Source: an uncultured Collinsella sp. (GTDB lineage: Bacteria; Actinomycetota; Coriobacteriia; Coriobacteriales; Coriobacteriaceae). Taken from it: a DNA stretch of 9,581 nt. The notes below the pieces were generated by a model. The model saw only the letters and a list, made by a program, of their open reading frames with translations. It ran no database searches and had not been told where the DNA came from. The DNA is taken from positions 1 through 9,581 of the forward strand of contig CABSMV010000075.1 in the NCBI GenBank assembly GCA_902478935.1, read 5' to 3'. Of the stretch, positions 1 through 7,864 are shown one piece after another (within the stretch, counting starts at the first letter, position 1; each line of letters opens with the position of its first letter). Made by a program: the position numbers and the translations under genes.

Positions 1-39
1 TAGAGTTCGCCGGCAGCGTCAGATGTGTATAAGAGACAG
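1..39. other. Illumina Nextera adapter left on contig end (artefact)
   Basis: Bases 21-39 read AGATGTGTATAAGAGACAG, exactly the 19-base Tn5 mosaic end used in Nextera libraries. Bases 7-20 read TCGCCGGCAGCGTC, which equals the Nextera read-1 adapter stem TCGTCGGCAGCGTC apart from one mismatch at base 10. Bases 1-6 (TAGAGT) fit the last six bases of the i5 index I recall as S516 (CCTAGAGT); that part rests on memory. Genomic sequence starts at base 40. In translation the adapter gives the telltale C-terminus LSLIHI on the minus strand and N-terminus MYKRQ on the plus strand. It is not a transposon of this organism. Confidence 0.97.
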
Positions 40-435
40 GCTGATGGCGAGGGCCGGAGTAGCCACCTCGGCGGTGGGCAGCGTCAGGCGCGTGACCACC
101 GCGAAGCAGACGGCCACCTCCAGACCGGTGAGGATGATGGTCCAGACCGGCTTGATGGAGGAGGTCAGCGTGCTATCGGCAGGCGAACCCATCTTTTTGT
201 AGGCACGGTTGAGAATGAACGGAACGAGGATCACCTTGGTGAAGAAGGCCGACGCGGCCCACATGAGAAGCTCGGTGGCACCGGTGGTGAGGCCCAGGGT
301 GAGCAGCACGCCCACCAAGACAACCGACTGGATCGCGTACCACTTGATGGCGGACGGGATGGTCTTCGACACGACCACCATGGTGGAGGTCACGATCAGA
401 AGACCGCCCAGGATATTGACTAACGAATAACCCAT
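40..435 (-). CDS. hyfE: Hydrogenase-4 membrane subunit HyfE, 3'-truncated at contig end
   Basis: A small integral membrane subunit of the hydrogenase-4/formate hydrogenlyase membrane arm. It starts at ATG 435-433, after AGGAGG and a 5-nt spacer. About 132 genuine residues remain of a family that usually has a little over 200. Hydrophobic segments lie near residues 5-23, 31-50, 54-74 and 97-117. The stretches YAIQSVVLV (33-41) and LLMWAASAFFTKVILVP (56-72) closely match E. coli HyfE as I recall it (YACQSLVLV; LLIWSASAFITKVLLVP). The reading frame continues into the adapter, so the apparent last six residues (LSLIHI) and stop at 19-21 are false and the true C-terminus is missing. The gene lies 10 bp after hyfD and is surely co-translated with it. 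hyfF and the [NiFe] hydrogenase genes would be expected beyond it. Confidence 0.93.
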
Positions 436-440
436 GTCCT

Positions 441-448
441 ACCTCCTA
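441..448 (-). promoter_or_regulatory. hyfE ribosome binding site fused to hyfD stop codon
   Basis: On the minus strand the hyfD stop TAG is the first part of TAGGAGGT, a near-perfect Shine-Dalgarno sequence, 5 nt before the hyfE ATG. Termination on hyfD and initiation on hyfE therefore occur at one spot, which favours coupled translation and balanced amounts of the two membrane subunits. It also fixes the hyfE start. Confidence 0.85.
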
Positions 449-1903
449 ACCCATCCAACTAGAGGACAGAGGACCGGCGACGACGACCATGATCATGAGG
501 ACGACGAACACGAACGCCATGGCGCGCGGAAGGGGCTGGCCGGCGGCCACGGTCTCGCTCGGCTCACCGGGCAGGACCTTACCCATCCAACGCAGGAACC
601 ATGCGAAGGTGGCGACGGTCTCGACGACCATGACGCACACGAGGACGAAGATGACCGTGTTGGAAGCACCAACCGCGAAGCCACCGGAAATAATCTGGAA
701 CTTGGAGAAGAACGTGCTCATGGGGGGCACGCCGGCGATAGCGGTCGCGGCGACCGCGAAGCCCACGCCCGTGACCGGGTACTTCTTCATGAGGCCCTGG
801 ATCTTGGGCAACATACGGGTTCCCAGCGTGAAGCTGAGGGAGCCGGCGATGAGGAAGAACAGGGTCTTGGTGAACGCGTGGTTGAAGATGTGCTCGACGG
901 CGCCGTTGAACGCCATCTGGCTTCCGAACACGGAGAGGCCCAGGCCGAAGAACACGTAGGCGAGCTGCGCGATCGTCGAGAAGGCGAGCAGGCGCTTCAT
1001 ATCCTTCTGGGGCAGGTACATGAGGAAGCCGAAGAGCATGGTCACGACGGCGTCGATGATGGCGACCCAACCGACGATCTCGGGGATATCGCCGGCACTC
1101 GCAAGAGCGCGGGCGAACACGCACACGCCGACCTTCACCATGGACGCGCCATGGAGGTAGGCGGAAACGGGCGTGGGGGCCTCCATTGCGGAGGGCAGCC
1201 ACATGTAGAGCGGGAACTGGGCGGACTTGGCCCAAGCGGCGAACAGGATGAGCAGCAGCACGACGGTCTTCATACCGGAATCGAGCTGGGAGATCGCGCT
1301 CAGCGCGAACGTGCCGGTTCCGGCGAACAGGAAGGCCGCGCCGATGTAGAGTCCCAGAGCGCCGATATGGGTGATGATGAGCGCCTTCATACCGGCCTTC
1401 TTGGCCGTGGGCGTCATGTAGTAGCTGATGAGGCCCCAGGAGCACACGCCGGTGATCTCGAAGAAAACGAGCTGGCCGACGATGGTGGAGCTGTAGGCGA
1501 GACCGGCCATGGCGCCGATGAACGTGGAGAAGTACACGTAGAAGCGGCGACGGGGCGCGTCGGGATGCTCCTTGTTCTTATCGCTCATGTACGGGAACGA
1601 ATAGATGACGACGAGCAGGCCGATAGCGACGAACGCGGGTGCGAGCAGCGTGCTCATCCGGTCGAATATGAAGCCCATGACCAAGGTCTGGCCCATACTC
1701 GCCCAGGTTACATCGACCGCGTTCATGCCGTTTCCGGCAAACGTCGCGGCCAAGCCAACGGAAGCGACCGTGGCGATGCCGCCGGCAAAGGCGCAGATCC
1801 ATTTAGCGTAGGGACGCGGCAGCATGACGATGAGCAGGGAGCCCAGCATGGGGACGGCGATCGCCACCATGGCAAAGAGGGACAAGCTCGATTCGATTGA
1901 CAT
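446..1903 (-). CDS. hyfD: Hydrogenase-4 proton-pumping-like membrane subunit HyfD
   Basis: 485 residues, antiporter-like membrane subunit related to NuoM/NuoN/MrpD; E. coli HyfD is about the same length (~479). It would form part of the proton- or sodium-translocating arm of the formate hydrogenlyase. Motifs visible: FDRMSTLL (80-87), YMSDKNKEHP (105-114), FFEITGVCSW (147-156) with the helix-5 Glu149, FAAWAKSAQFP (221-231) with Lys226, EAPTPVSAYLHGASMVKVG (241-259), NHAFTKTLFFL (341-351), and FFSKF (398-402) with Lys401. These are the charged residues that line the ion path in complex I antiporter-like subunits. The match to HyfD is clearly closer than to HyfF, and the position between hyfC and hyfE agrees with E. 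coli order. Start ATG 1903-1901 follows GAAGGGAG; the gap to hyfC is 16 bp. Confidence 0.95.
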   Translation of the reverse strand: MSIESSLSLFAMVAIAVPMLGSLLIVMLPRPYAKWICAFAGGIATVASVGLAATFAGNGMNAVDVTWASMGQTLVMGFIFDRMSTLLAPAFVAIGLLVVIYSFPYMSDKNKEHPDAPRRRFYVYFSTFIGAMAGLAYSSTIVGQLVFFEITGVCSWGLISYYMTPTAKKAGMKALIITHIGALGLYIGAAFLFAGTGTFALSAISQLDSGMKTVVLLLILFAAWAKSAQFPLYMWLPSAMEAPTPVSAYLHGASMVKVGVCVFARALASAGDIPEIVGWVAIIDAVVTMLFGFLMYLPQKDMKRLLAFSTIAQLAYVFFGLGLSVFGSQMAFNGAVEHIFNHAFTKTLFFLIAGSLSFTLGTRMLPKIQGLMKKYPVTGVGFAVAATAIAGVPPMSTFFSKFQIISGGFAVGASNTVIFVLVCVMVVETVATFAWFLRWMGKVLPGEPSETVAAGQPLPRAMAFVFVVLMIMVVVAGPLSSSWMG

Positions 1904-1919
1904 AGTTTCTCCCTTCTCC

Positions 1920-2843
1920 CTACACGCCTACGACGACGAAGACGAACGCGAGGACCGCGATGCCGACGACGGCCCAGGTCTGGTTACCGAGCACCTTGAA
2001 GCGCGAACGGGAAACGGAGTTCTCGAGCACACCGCAGACAACGAAATCGACCAGGCACTTGACAAGGAAGACGACGGCGCCCACGAGAGCGGTGACGCCG
2101 ATGGTCGCGGGCTCTCCCCAGGGGATGAAGATGGAGGTGAACCAAGCGACGACCACGACCTGCTTCATGCCCATGGCGAGCTTCATCATGGCCAGGGACG
2201 GGCCGGAGAGCTCGGCGAGCGGGCCCTCCTGGAGCTCCTGCTCGGCTTCGGCCTGATCGAACGGCAGCTTGCCGAGCTCCATATAGCAGGCGGCCGCGAA
2301 GGCGACGCCGGCGAGGATGACGGCGACGACGCTCGAGACGTTGCCCGTAACGATGTGCTGACCCATGGTCGCAATGTCCGTGGAGCCGCACACGATGGCG
2401 ACGGTAAACAGCGCGATGAGCATGGACGGCTCGATGAGCACGCTCATGAGGAGCTCGCGGATACCGCCGAAGCCCGCGTAGGCGTTGGAGGAATCCACGC
2501 CGGACAGCGCGAAGAAGAAACGGGACAGCGCGAGCGCGTACATGATGGTGATGGCGTCACCAAAGACGGGCATGGGGCTCTCGAGCGTGAACATGGGCAG
2601 GCCCATGGCGAGCATGAACGACACCGCGAGGAACAGCGGCGGCATGATGCGCAGCACGAAGCTCGAGTCGGAACTCACGGACTCGGGACGCGCCATGAGC
2701 TTCGCGAGGTCCCGGTAATCCTGAAGGATGGACGGACCGCGGCGATTGTGCATTTTCGCGCGAATCACACGGGCGAGGCCGGAGAAGAAGGGCGCGACCA
2801 GCATGACCACGAGGCCCTGCGCTATCGCAAGAACGATGTTCAT
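1920..2843 (-). CDS. hyfC: Hydrogenase-4 membrane subunit HyfC (NuoH/HycD-like)
   Basis: 307 residues, close to HyfC/HycD of E. coli (just over 300). It is the NuoH-type subunit that anchors the soluble hydrogenase arm to the membrane and links redox chemistry to the antiporter-like subunits. Visible marks: N-terminal helix followed by the basic loop RAKMHNRRGPSILQDYRDL (28-46), typical of the NuoH/HycD/EchB family; GFGGIRELLMSVLIEPS (124-140); and the acidic cytoplasmic loop MELGKLPFDQAEAEQELQEG (188-207), which corresponds to the conserved acidic quinone-site loop of NuoH and to the family signature with LPFD. About eight hydrophobic segments are present. Start ATG 2843-2841 follows GGGGAGAGG; hyfB ends 17 bp upstream. 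Confidence 0.95.
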   Translation of the reverse strand: MNIVLAIAQGLVVMLVAPFFSGLARVIRAKMHNRRGPSILQDYRDLAKLMARPESVSSDSSFVLRIMPPLFLAVSFMLAMGLPMFTLESPMPVFGDAITIMYALALSRFFFALSGVDSSNAYAGFGGIRELLMSVLIEPSMLIALFTVAIVCGSTDIATMGQHIVTGNVSSVVAVILAGVAFAAACYMELGKLPFDQAEAEQELQEGPLAELSGPSLAMMKLAMGMKQVVVVAWFTSIFIPWGEPATIGVTALVGAVVFLVKCLVDFVVCGVLENSVSRSRFKVLGNQTWAVVGIAVLAFVFVVVGV

Positions 2844-2860
2844 AATATCCTCTCCCCTCT

Positions 2861-4879
2861 CTAGACCATGACCACGGCGAGCACGAGGAAGACCACGAGC
2901 GCCGCGACGATGTAGCAGATGTATACGGAGTAGTTGCCGCCCTCGATCTTGGAGGCGAGGCCGGCCAGCTTATCGGCACCCTCGCTCGGTGCATCGACCA
3001 GGAAGCGGTCGGGCAGGGGCTCAACGCCCTGGGCGACACCGGTGAGCTTCTGGAACACGTGCGCGATGGACCAGCAGATCTTGGTGCATACCTCGCGCAG
3101 GGTGTAGAGCGGGCCCATGAAGAGCTCTACGTCTGACGCGAAGCTCGTGGCGACGACGGGCATGTGCTCGTTGGGCTCGTAGCCGCACGCCCAAGGGTCG
3201 GTCTTCTTAGCGGGGGCCTTGGTGCCGAGGCAGGACCTCAACACGAACGCGAGGCCGGTGAGGACCACGAGCGCGATGGCGATCGCGGGGGTGGAGGTGG
3301 CGGCACCGGAAATCTCGTTCACCAGAGACACGCCCGAGGTGGCTGTGATGGCAGAGCCGGCAAGCACGCTCTGGGCGACGTCGCCCAGAACCGGGGCGAT
3401 GACGGGAGAGCCGATTCCCAGCACCACGCAGATGGCCGCGAGGAGCATCTGCGAGAACAACATCGGAGCCGGGGACTCCTTGGCGTTCGCGGCCTCCTGG
3501 GAACGAGGGCTGCTCGCGAACGAGACGCCGTAGGCCTTCACGAAGCACGTGACGGCCAGGGCACCGGTGATGGCGAGGGCGGCCGCGGAGGCGACGGCGA
3601 ACACCATGACGACCGGGTCGGAGAGCGTCGAGATGTTGAACAGGGACTGGTAGGTGAACCACTCGGAAACGAAGCCGTTGAGCGGCGGGATAGCCGAGAT
3701 GGCAAGGGCACCGATGAGGAAGCAGACGGCCGTGACCGGCATACGGCGGAACAGGCCGCCCATCTTCTCCATGTTGCGCGTACCCGTGGCATAGAGCAGG
3801 GAGCCCGCGCCGAGGAACAGCTCGCCCTTGAACATGGCGTGGTTGAGCGTGTGGTAGAGGGCGGCCATGAGCGCGATCGTCGCGATGACGTCGTTGCCCA
3901 GGGCGTGCGCCGTCATGGACGCGCCGACACCGAGCAAGATGATGCCGATGTTCTCGACGGAGTGGTAGGCCAGCAGGCGCTTAATGTCGTGCTCGTGGAG
4001 GGCGTAGACGACGCCCAGGACCGACGAGATGGATCCGAAGACCAGGACCATGAGGCCCCACCAGAGCTGGACGCCCGAACCCGCGAGCAGGTCGAGACCG
4101 ACCTTGAGGATTCCCAGGATGCCGATCTTGATCATGCCGCCGGACATGAGGGCGGACACGTTGGACGGCGCCTCGGGGTGCGCCTGGGGCAGCCAGGAGT
4201 GCAGCGGGATGATACCGGCCTTTGCGCCGAATCCGAAGAACGCGAGGACGAAGCACGCGGAGGAGACGGCGGGTCCAAAGTCATGCGTACGGAAATCACT
4301 GAAGCTGAAGGAACCGCCCACGCCGTTGGTCATGAGCAGGAAGCTCGCCATGATGAGAACGAAGCCCACGTGCGCGATGACGAAGTAGAGCCAACCGCCC
4401 CTAATGGAGTTCTTGTTCTCCTCGATAACGACAAGGAAGTAGCTCGTAAGGGACATGAGCTCAAAGGCGACCAGGAACCAGAACACGTTGTCGGCGGTGA
4501 TGACGAGCATCATCGAGGCGACGAAGGTGTTCATGAAGAAACCGGCGCGCCCGACCTTGCCCGGGTACTCATCGAAGTAGGACAGACCGTAGATGAAGCC
4601 CGCAAAGGCGAGGATTGAGATGAGGACCACGATCAGGCCCGCAAGGCCGTTGAGCAAGAGCTCGAGACGGGCGAACGGGAAAAAGAAGACCGTGTTGAGG
4701 GACGAAACGTCGCCAAGCACGGCCTCGAGGCCCGCGATGAACGACAGCACGGCCGCGACGGCGCCGATCAGGCAGCCGGCGGTCTTGGCGGCGTTATCGG
4801 CCTTGATCAGCAGAACCGAGGCGAGCGCACCGATGCACGAGACGGCAAGCGATGCGATAAACAGCGTCATGCTATCCAT
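2861..4879 (-). CDS. hyfB: Hydrogenase-4 large membrane subunit HyfB (NuoL/HycC-like)
   Basis: 672 residues, the same length as I recall for E. coli HyfB. It is a multi-pass antiporter-like subunit of the formate hydrogenlyase membrane arm. Motifs in order: FFMNTFVASM (114-123), FWFLVAFELMSLTSYFLV (133-150) with Glu140, FFGFGAKAGIIPLHSWLP (214-231) with Lys220 and His227, APSNVSALMSGGMIKIGILG (237-256) with Lys251, DIKRLLAYHSVEN (298-310), LNHAMFKGELFLGAG (345-359), and PPLNGFVSEW (398-407) with Glu406. DPWACGYEP, near the start of the C-terminal quarter, is typical of HycC/HyfB and absent from NuoL; a last hydrophobic helix ends the protein. The chosen start ATG 4879-4877 overlaps the end of hyfA by 8 bp and has AGAAGGGAG 8 nt upstream. 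A second ATG three codons later is possible but lies too far from that site. Confidence 0.96.
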   Translation of the reverse strand: MDSMTLFIASLAVSCIGALASVLLIKADNAAKTAGCLIGAVAAVLSFIAGLEAVLGDVSSLNTVFFFPFARLELLLNGLAGLIVVLISILAFAGFIYGLSYFDEYPGKVGRAGFFMNTFVASMMLVITADNVFWFLVAFELMSLTSYFLVVIEENKNSIRGGWLYFVIAHVGFVLIMASFLLMTNGVGGSFSFSDFRTHDFGPAVSSACFVLAFFGFGAKAGIIPLHSWLPQAHPEAPSNVSALMSGGMIKIGILGILKVGLDLLAGSGVQLWWGLMVLVFGSISSVLGVVYALHEHDIKRLLAYHSVENIGIILLGVGASMTAHALGNDVIATIALMAALYHTLNHAMFKGELFLGAGSLLYATGTRNMEKMGGLFRRMPVTAVCFLIGALAISAIPPLNGFVSEWFTYQSLFNISTLSDPVVMVFAVASAAALAITGALAVTCFVKAYGVSFASSPRSQEAANAKESPAPMLFSQMLLAAICVVLGIGSPVIAPVLGDVAQSVLAGSAITATSGVSLVNEISGAATSTPAIAIALVVLTGLAFVLRSCLGTKAPAKKTDPWACGYEPNEHMPVVATSFASDVELFMGPLYTLREVCTKICWSIAHVFQKLTGVAQGVEPLPDRFLVDAPSEGADKLAGLASKIEGGNYSVYICYIVAALVVFLVLAVVMV

Positions 4880-5489
4880 TGTTTACGCTCCCTTCTGCTT
4901 TCTCGGACAGGCCCTGGGCCACAGCGGTAACGTCGACGACTGGACCGTTTTCGATCGAGCGCAGGCGCTTGGCCTCGTCGAGCTCGCGATCGGCCGCGCC
5001 GCCCATGACGGTCAGCGCCTTGGTGGGGCACGCCGCCACACAATGCGGGCCGTCCGGATCGAAGGCACACAGGTCGCACTTGACGGCGCAGGTGTACTGG
5101 CCAGGAGCCCACGTAAGCAGGCTGCTCAGGGACTTAGGATACGAAGGCGTCGGGTCGCACATGCCTGCGACACCGGCGATAGACGTGCCGTCCGGATGGA
5201 TGGCGCCGAAGGGGCACGCGATGGCGCACAGCCTGCACCCGATGCACTCCTGCTCCTTGACGTGGATGCGATCGCCATCGTGCTCGATGGCATTCACCGG
5301 GCAAACCTCGGCGCAGGGAGCACCCTCGCAATGGTGGCAGGCAAGGGCGGCCGAAATACCGCCGGTCTTCACGAGCGCCAGGCGCGGCGTATCCTGAAGA
5401 CCCTGCATCCGGTGGACGTCGGCACAGGCGGACTGGCATGTTCCGCAGCCGATGCACCTCTCCGGGTTGATGTCGATGAAGCGGTTCAT
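4872..5489 (-). CDS. hyfA: Hydrogenase-4 polyferredoxin subunit HyfA (four [4Fe-4S])
   Basis: 205 residues, equal to E. coli HyfA. This electron-transfer subunit should sit between formate dehydrogenase and the hydrogenase. Sixteen cysteines form four [4Fe-4S] motifs: Cys12/15/18/22, Cys51/54/59/63, Cys82/85/88/92 and Cys138/141/150/154. The run QGLQDTPRLALVKT (29-42) closely follows HyfA (QGLQQHPRLALAKT), which separates it from HydN and HycB. ATG 5489-5487 is preferred because it gives MNRF at the N-terminus as in HyfA and has AAGGAAG 5 nt upstream. A GTG two codons earlier would leave no spacer after the binding site. hyfA follows fdhF by 78 bp that contain a strong hairpin, and overlaps hyfB. 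Confidence 0.95.
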   Translation of the reverse strand: MNRFIDINPERCIGCGTCQSACADVHRMQGLQDTPRLALVKTGGISAALACHHCEGAPCAEVCPVNAIEHDGDRIHVKEQECIGCRLCAIACPFGAIHPDGTSIAGVAGMCDPTPSYPKSLSSLLTWAPGQYTCAVKCDLCAFDPDGPHCVAACPTKALTVMGGAADRELDEAKRLRSIENGPVVDVTAVAQGLSEKAEGSVNNG

Positions 5490-5503
5490 CCCCACTTCCT
5501 TTC

Positions 5504-5546
5504 AAAATAACGGGCCGGGCTCCCGAACGTACGGGACGCCCGGCCC
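5504..5546 (-). terminator. Strong intercistronic hairpin between fdhF and hyfA
   Basis: Arms GGGCCGGGC (5512-5520) and GCCCGGCCC (5538-5546) are perfect 9-bp complements, extended by TCCCG (5521-5525) with CGGGA (5532-5536), a one-base bulge at 5537 and a 6-base loop. Read in the direction of the genes, the hairpin is followed by GTTATTTTG, a short interrupted U-run, so it could be a partial rho-independent terminator. It could equally protect the 3' end of fdhF mRNA after processing. The hyfA binding site lies just after it, so some transcripts must pass through unless hyfA has its own promoter, for which I see no clear match. Confidence 0.6.
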
Positions 5547-5567
5547 AAAAAGCCAACGAGAACGGGA

Positions 5568-7790
5568 CTACACGATTTGGTTCACGTGCGTCTCGTCGTC
5601 GAACTTGGCGGCGCCAGGCTCAACGTCCTGGGGAGCAGCGGCGTCCACCAGAGCCTGCTTGAGCTCGGTGTACTGACGCTCTACCTCGCCCTCTGCCCAA
5701 ACCTGGTCGGCAATGGCGTCGACCTGGCAGGCGGAGAACTTGTCCTCGGGCGTATGCGAGACCGGGTCGACCTTGTGCATGGTCAGCTCGTTGCACTTGC
5801 CGATCCACCACTGGTAGGTCATATAGACCGTGCCCTTGTTGATACGGTCGCTCACGTCGGCGCGGCTGTATACCTGGCCGCGGCGGCTGTGAATCGAGAC
5901 GATGTCGCCGTTCTTGATGCCGCGCGCCCGGGCGTCCGCGGGATTCATGCGGACAAAACCGGGCTCGTCGGCAAGCAGCGCCAGCGTCTTGCAGTTGCCG
6001 GTCATCGAACGGCAGCTGTAGTGGCCGACCTCGCGGACGGTGCACAGAATGAGCGGGTACTCATCGTCGGGAAGCTCGGAGGGCGCCTCCCAGTCGTGCG
6101 CCATCAGGTTGGCGCGGCCGTCCTTGGTGGTGAACTTGCCACCAGCGAACATGTCGGGCGTACCGTGGTCGTTCACATCGGTGCTCTTGACGGGCCACTG
6201 GGCGTAGCCGCCCTCGGGAGCCATCTTCTCGTAGGTCGCGCCCACAAAGTTGGGGCACAGGCTAATGCACTCGTTCCAGATCTGCTCGGTGTTGTCGTAG
6301 TGCATGGGATAGCCCATACGCGTGGACAGGTCCGCGAAGATCTCCCAGTCGTGACGGCACTCGCCCTTGGGCGGAACGGCCGCGTCAAAGTGCTGGAAGC
6401 TACGGTCGGATGCAGTAAAGACACCCTCGTGCTCGCCCCAAGAGGTAGCGGGCAGGATGACGTCGGCGAGCATGGTCGTCTGCGTCATAAAGATGTCCTG
6501 GCAAATGAACAGATCCAGCTCGGAGAGCGTCTTGCGCATACCGGCCGAATCGGGCTCGGTCTGCACCGGGTCCTCGCCGTAGTTGTAGAAGCAGTGCACC
6601 TTGCCCTCGTCGACCAGGTGGCCCAGGTCGGTGAGCTTGTAGCCCTCCTCGAGCGGGAGCTTTTCCTCGGGCACGCCCCAAGCCTTGGCAAACTTGGCAC
6701 GCACTGCCGGGTCGGTGACCTTTTGGTAGCCAGGGTACAGGTTGGGCAGCATGCCCATATCGCAGGAGCCCTGGACGTTGTTCTGACCACGCACGGGCGC
6801 GAGGCCGGAATTGGGTTTGCCGATCTGGCCGGCAACGCAGGCGATGGAGGCGATGGTGTGCACCGTCTTCAGGTTCTGCTTCTGCTGGCATACGCCCATG
6901 CCCCAGCCAATGATGGCAGAGGGCTTCGCCGTGGCGTACATCTCGGCAGCTTGGTGGATCAACGCGGGCTCGACACCCGTGATGTCCTGTACGGATTCGG
7001 GAGTGTAGTTCTTGATGGTCTCCCACCACTCGTCAAAGCCGTTCGTATGCTCGGCGACGAATTCCTTGTCGTAGAGGCCATCGTTGACCAAGCAGTTGGC
7101 AAAGGCGTTGAGGAACGCGACGTTGCAACCGTTCTTGATCGGAAGGTAGAGATCGGCGATACGCGCGGTTTCGATATGGCGCGGGTCGGCGACGATGATC
7201 TTGCAACCCTTTTCTTTGGCTCGCACGATACGCCTTGCGACGATGGGGTGCGAATCGGCAGGGTTATAGCCGAAGAGGAAAATGCAGCCCGCATCCTCCA
7301 TACCGGGGATGGAGCATGACATGCAACCTGAACCAACCGTGTCCATCAGACCGAGGACAGTAGGGCCGTGTCAAGTACGGGCACAGTTGTCCACGCTGTG
7401 GGTGCCGATGCACGCACGCGTAAACTTCTGCATGACGTAGTTCGCCTCATTGCCGCCGCCTCGCGAAGAGCCAGTGGTCATGACAGCGTTAGGACCATAT
7501 TCGTCAATTATGGCCTGCATCTTAGATGCGGTGAAATCCAGTGCCTCGTCCCAGCTTACGCGCTCAAGATCCGCGCCCTTAGTGCGGCGGATCATCGGGT
7601 GCAGTACGCGAGGAGTCAAGATCTTGGTGTCGTTGATGAAGTCGTAGCCGCTCATGCCCTTAAGGCACAGCTCGCTCTGGTTGGTGATGCCGTTGAGCGG
7701 TTCGGTACCCACGACCTGGCCGTTTTGGACCAAGAGGTTAAACTGGCAACCGGCGCCGCAGTACGGGCAGATCACTTTATGCTTCTCCAT
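5568..7790 (-). CDS. fdhF: Formate dehydrogenase H, selenocysteine-containing, FdhF
   Basis: 740 residues including selenocysteine at 140, encoded by the in-frame UGA at 7373-7371; E. coli FdhF has 715 residues with Sec also at 140. It oxidises formate to CO2 and feeds electrons to the hydrogenase. Cys8, Cys11, Cys15 and Cys42 bind one [4Fe-4S] cluster, with the conserved Lys44 beside it. The active site reads VDNCARTUHGPT (133-144): Sec140 ligates Mo and His141 follows it. PVRGQNNVQG supplies the conserved active-site Arg (about residue 334), and STVREVGHYSC-like sequence (TVREVGHYSCRSMTGNC) marks the bis-MGD cap domain. Extra cysteines at 156 and 159 and a C-terminal tail of some 20 residues differ from E. 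coli. The start ATG 7790-7788 follows AGGAGG by 5 nt; an upstream in-frame ATG at 7841 lacks family similarity. There is no Tat signal, so the enzyme is cytoplasmic. Lies between hydN and hyfA. Confidence 0.97.
7336..7373 (-). promoter_or_regulatory. Sec UGA codon and bacterial SECIS hairpin in fdhF
   Basis: The UGA (7373-7371) is followed at once by CACGGCCC, as in E. coli fdhF, and then by a hairpin whose arms are TGTCC (7359-7355) and GGACA (7344-7340). The 10-nt loop contains GGTCTG, matching the SelB-binding loop of E. coli fdhF (GGUCUG). The distance from UGA to the GGU of the loop is 18 nt in both. This supports SelB-dependent selenocysteine insertion rather than a frameshift or pseudogene. 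The pairing was found by eye, not by folding software. Confidence 0.9.
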
Positions 7791-7813
7791 GACACCCTCC
7801 TTCCTTTCTCTGC

Positions 7814-7829
7814 TACCGAATGCTCGGTA
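7814..7829 (-). repeat. Small inverted repeat between hydN and fdhF
   Basis: TACCGA and TCGGTA are perfect 6-bp arms around a 4-base loop in the 74-bp gap before fdhF, about 24 bp upstream of its ATG. No U-run follows on the minus strand, so it does not look like a terminator. It may be an mRNA processing or stability hairpin, or chance. Confidence 0.35.
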
Positions 7830-7864
7830 CTTATTTGACAATCATTGGGCCTGTCGCCCGACGC

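Noticed and set aside
25..423. Plus-strand ORF beginning MYKRQ
   Set aside because: Its start lies inside the Nextera mosaic end and the rest is antisense to hyfE.
434..1900. Long plus-strand open frame opposite hyfD (and similar long frames at 3164-4618 and 5577-7319)
   Set aside because: They are antisense shadows of high-GC genes, rich in His/Asp/Glu/Arg/Gly without domain sense, while the minus-strand frames match known subunits end to end.
40..4879. Complex I (nuo) or Mrp antiporter genes
   Set aside because: HyfB has the DPWACGYEP C-terminal motif, HyfC has the LPFD loop, HyfD and HyfE match Hyf subunits, and the polyferredoxin and fdhF sit directly upstream.
40..5489. Hyc-type (FHL-1) hydrogenase-3 operon
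   Set aside because: Hyc has only HycC and HycD in the membrane; the extra HyfD and HyfE subunits and the HyfA-like ferredoxin show the Hyf type.
7344..7373. fdhF as a frameshifted or nonsense-mutated pseudogene
   Set aside because: The frame is unchanged across the UGA, the UGA is at the Sec position of the family, and a SECIS-like hairpin follows at the same distance as in E. coli.
7791..7841. Extended N-terminus for FdhF from an ATG at 7841
   Set aside because: It would place coding sequence across the AGGAGG binding site and add residues absent from FdhF proteins, whose Cys8/11/15 numbering fits the ATG at 7790.
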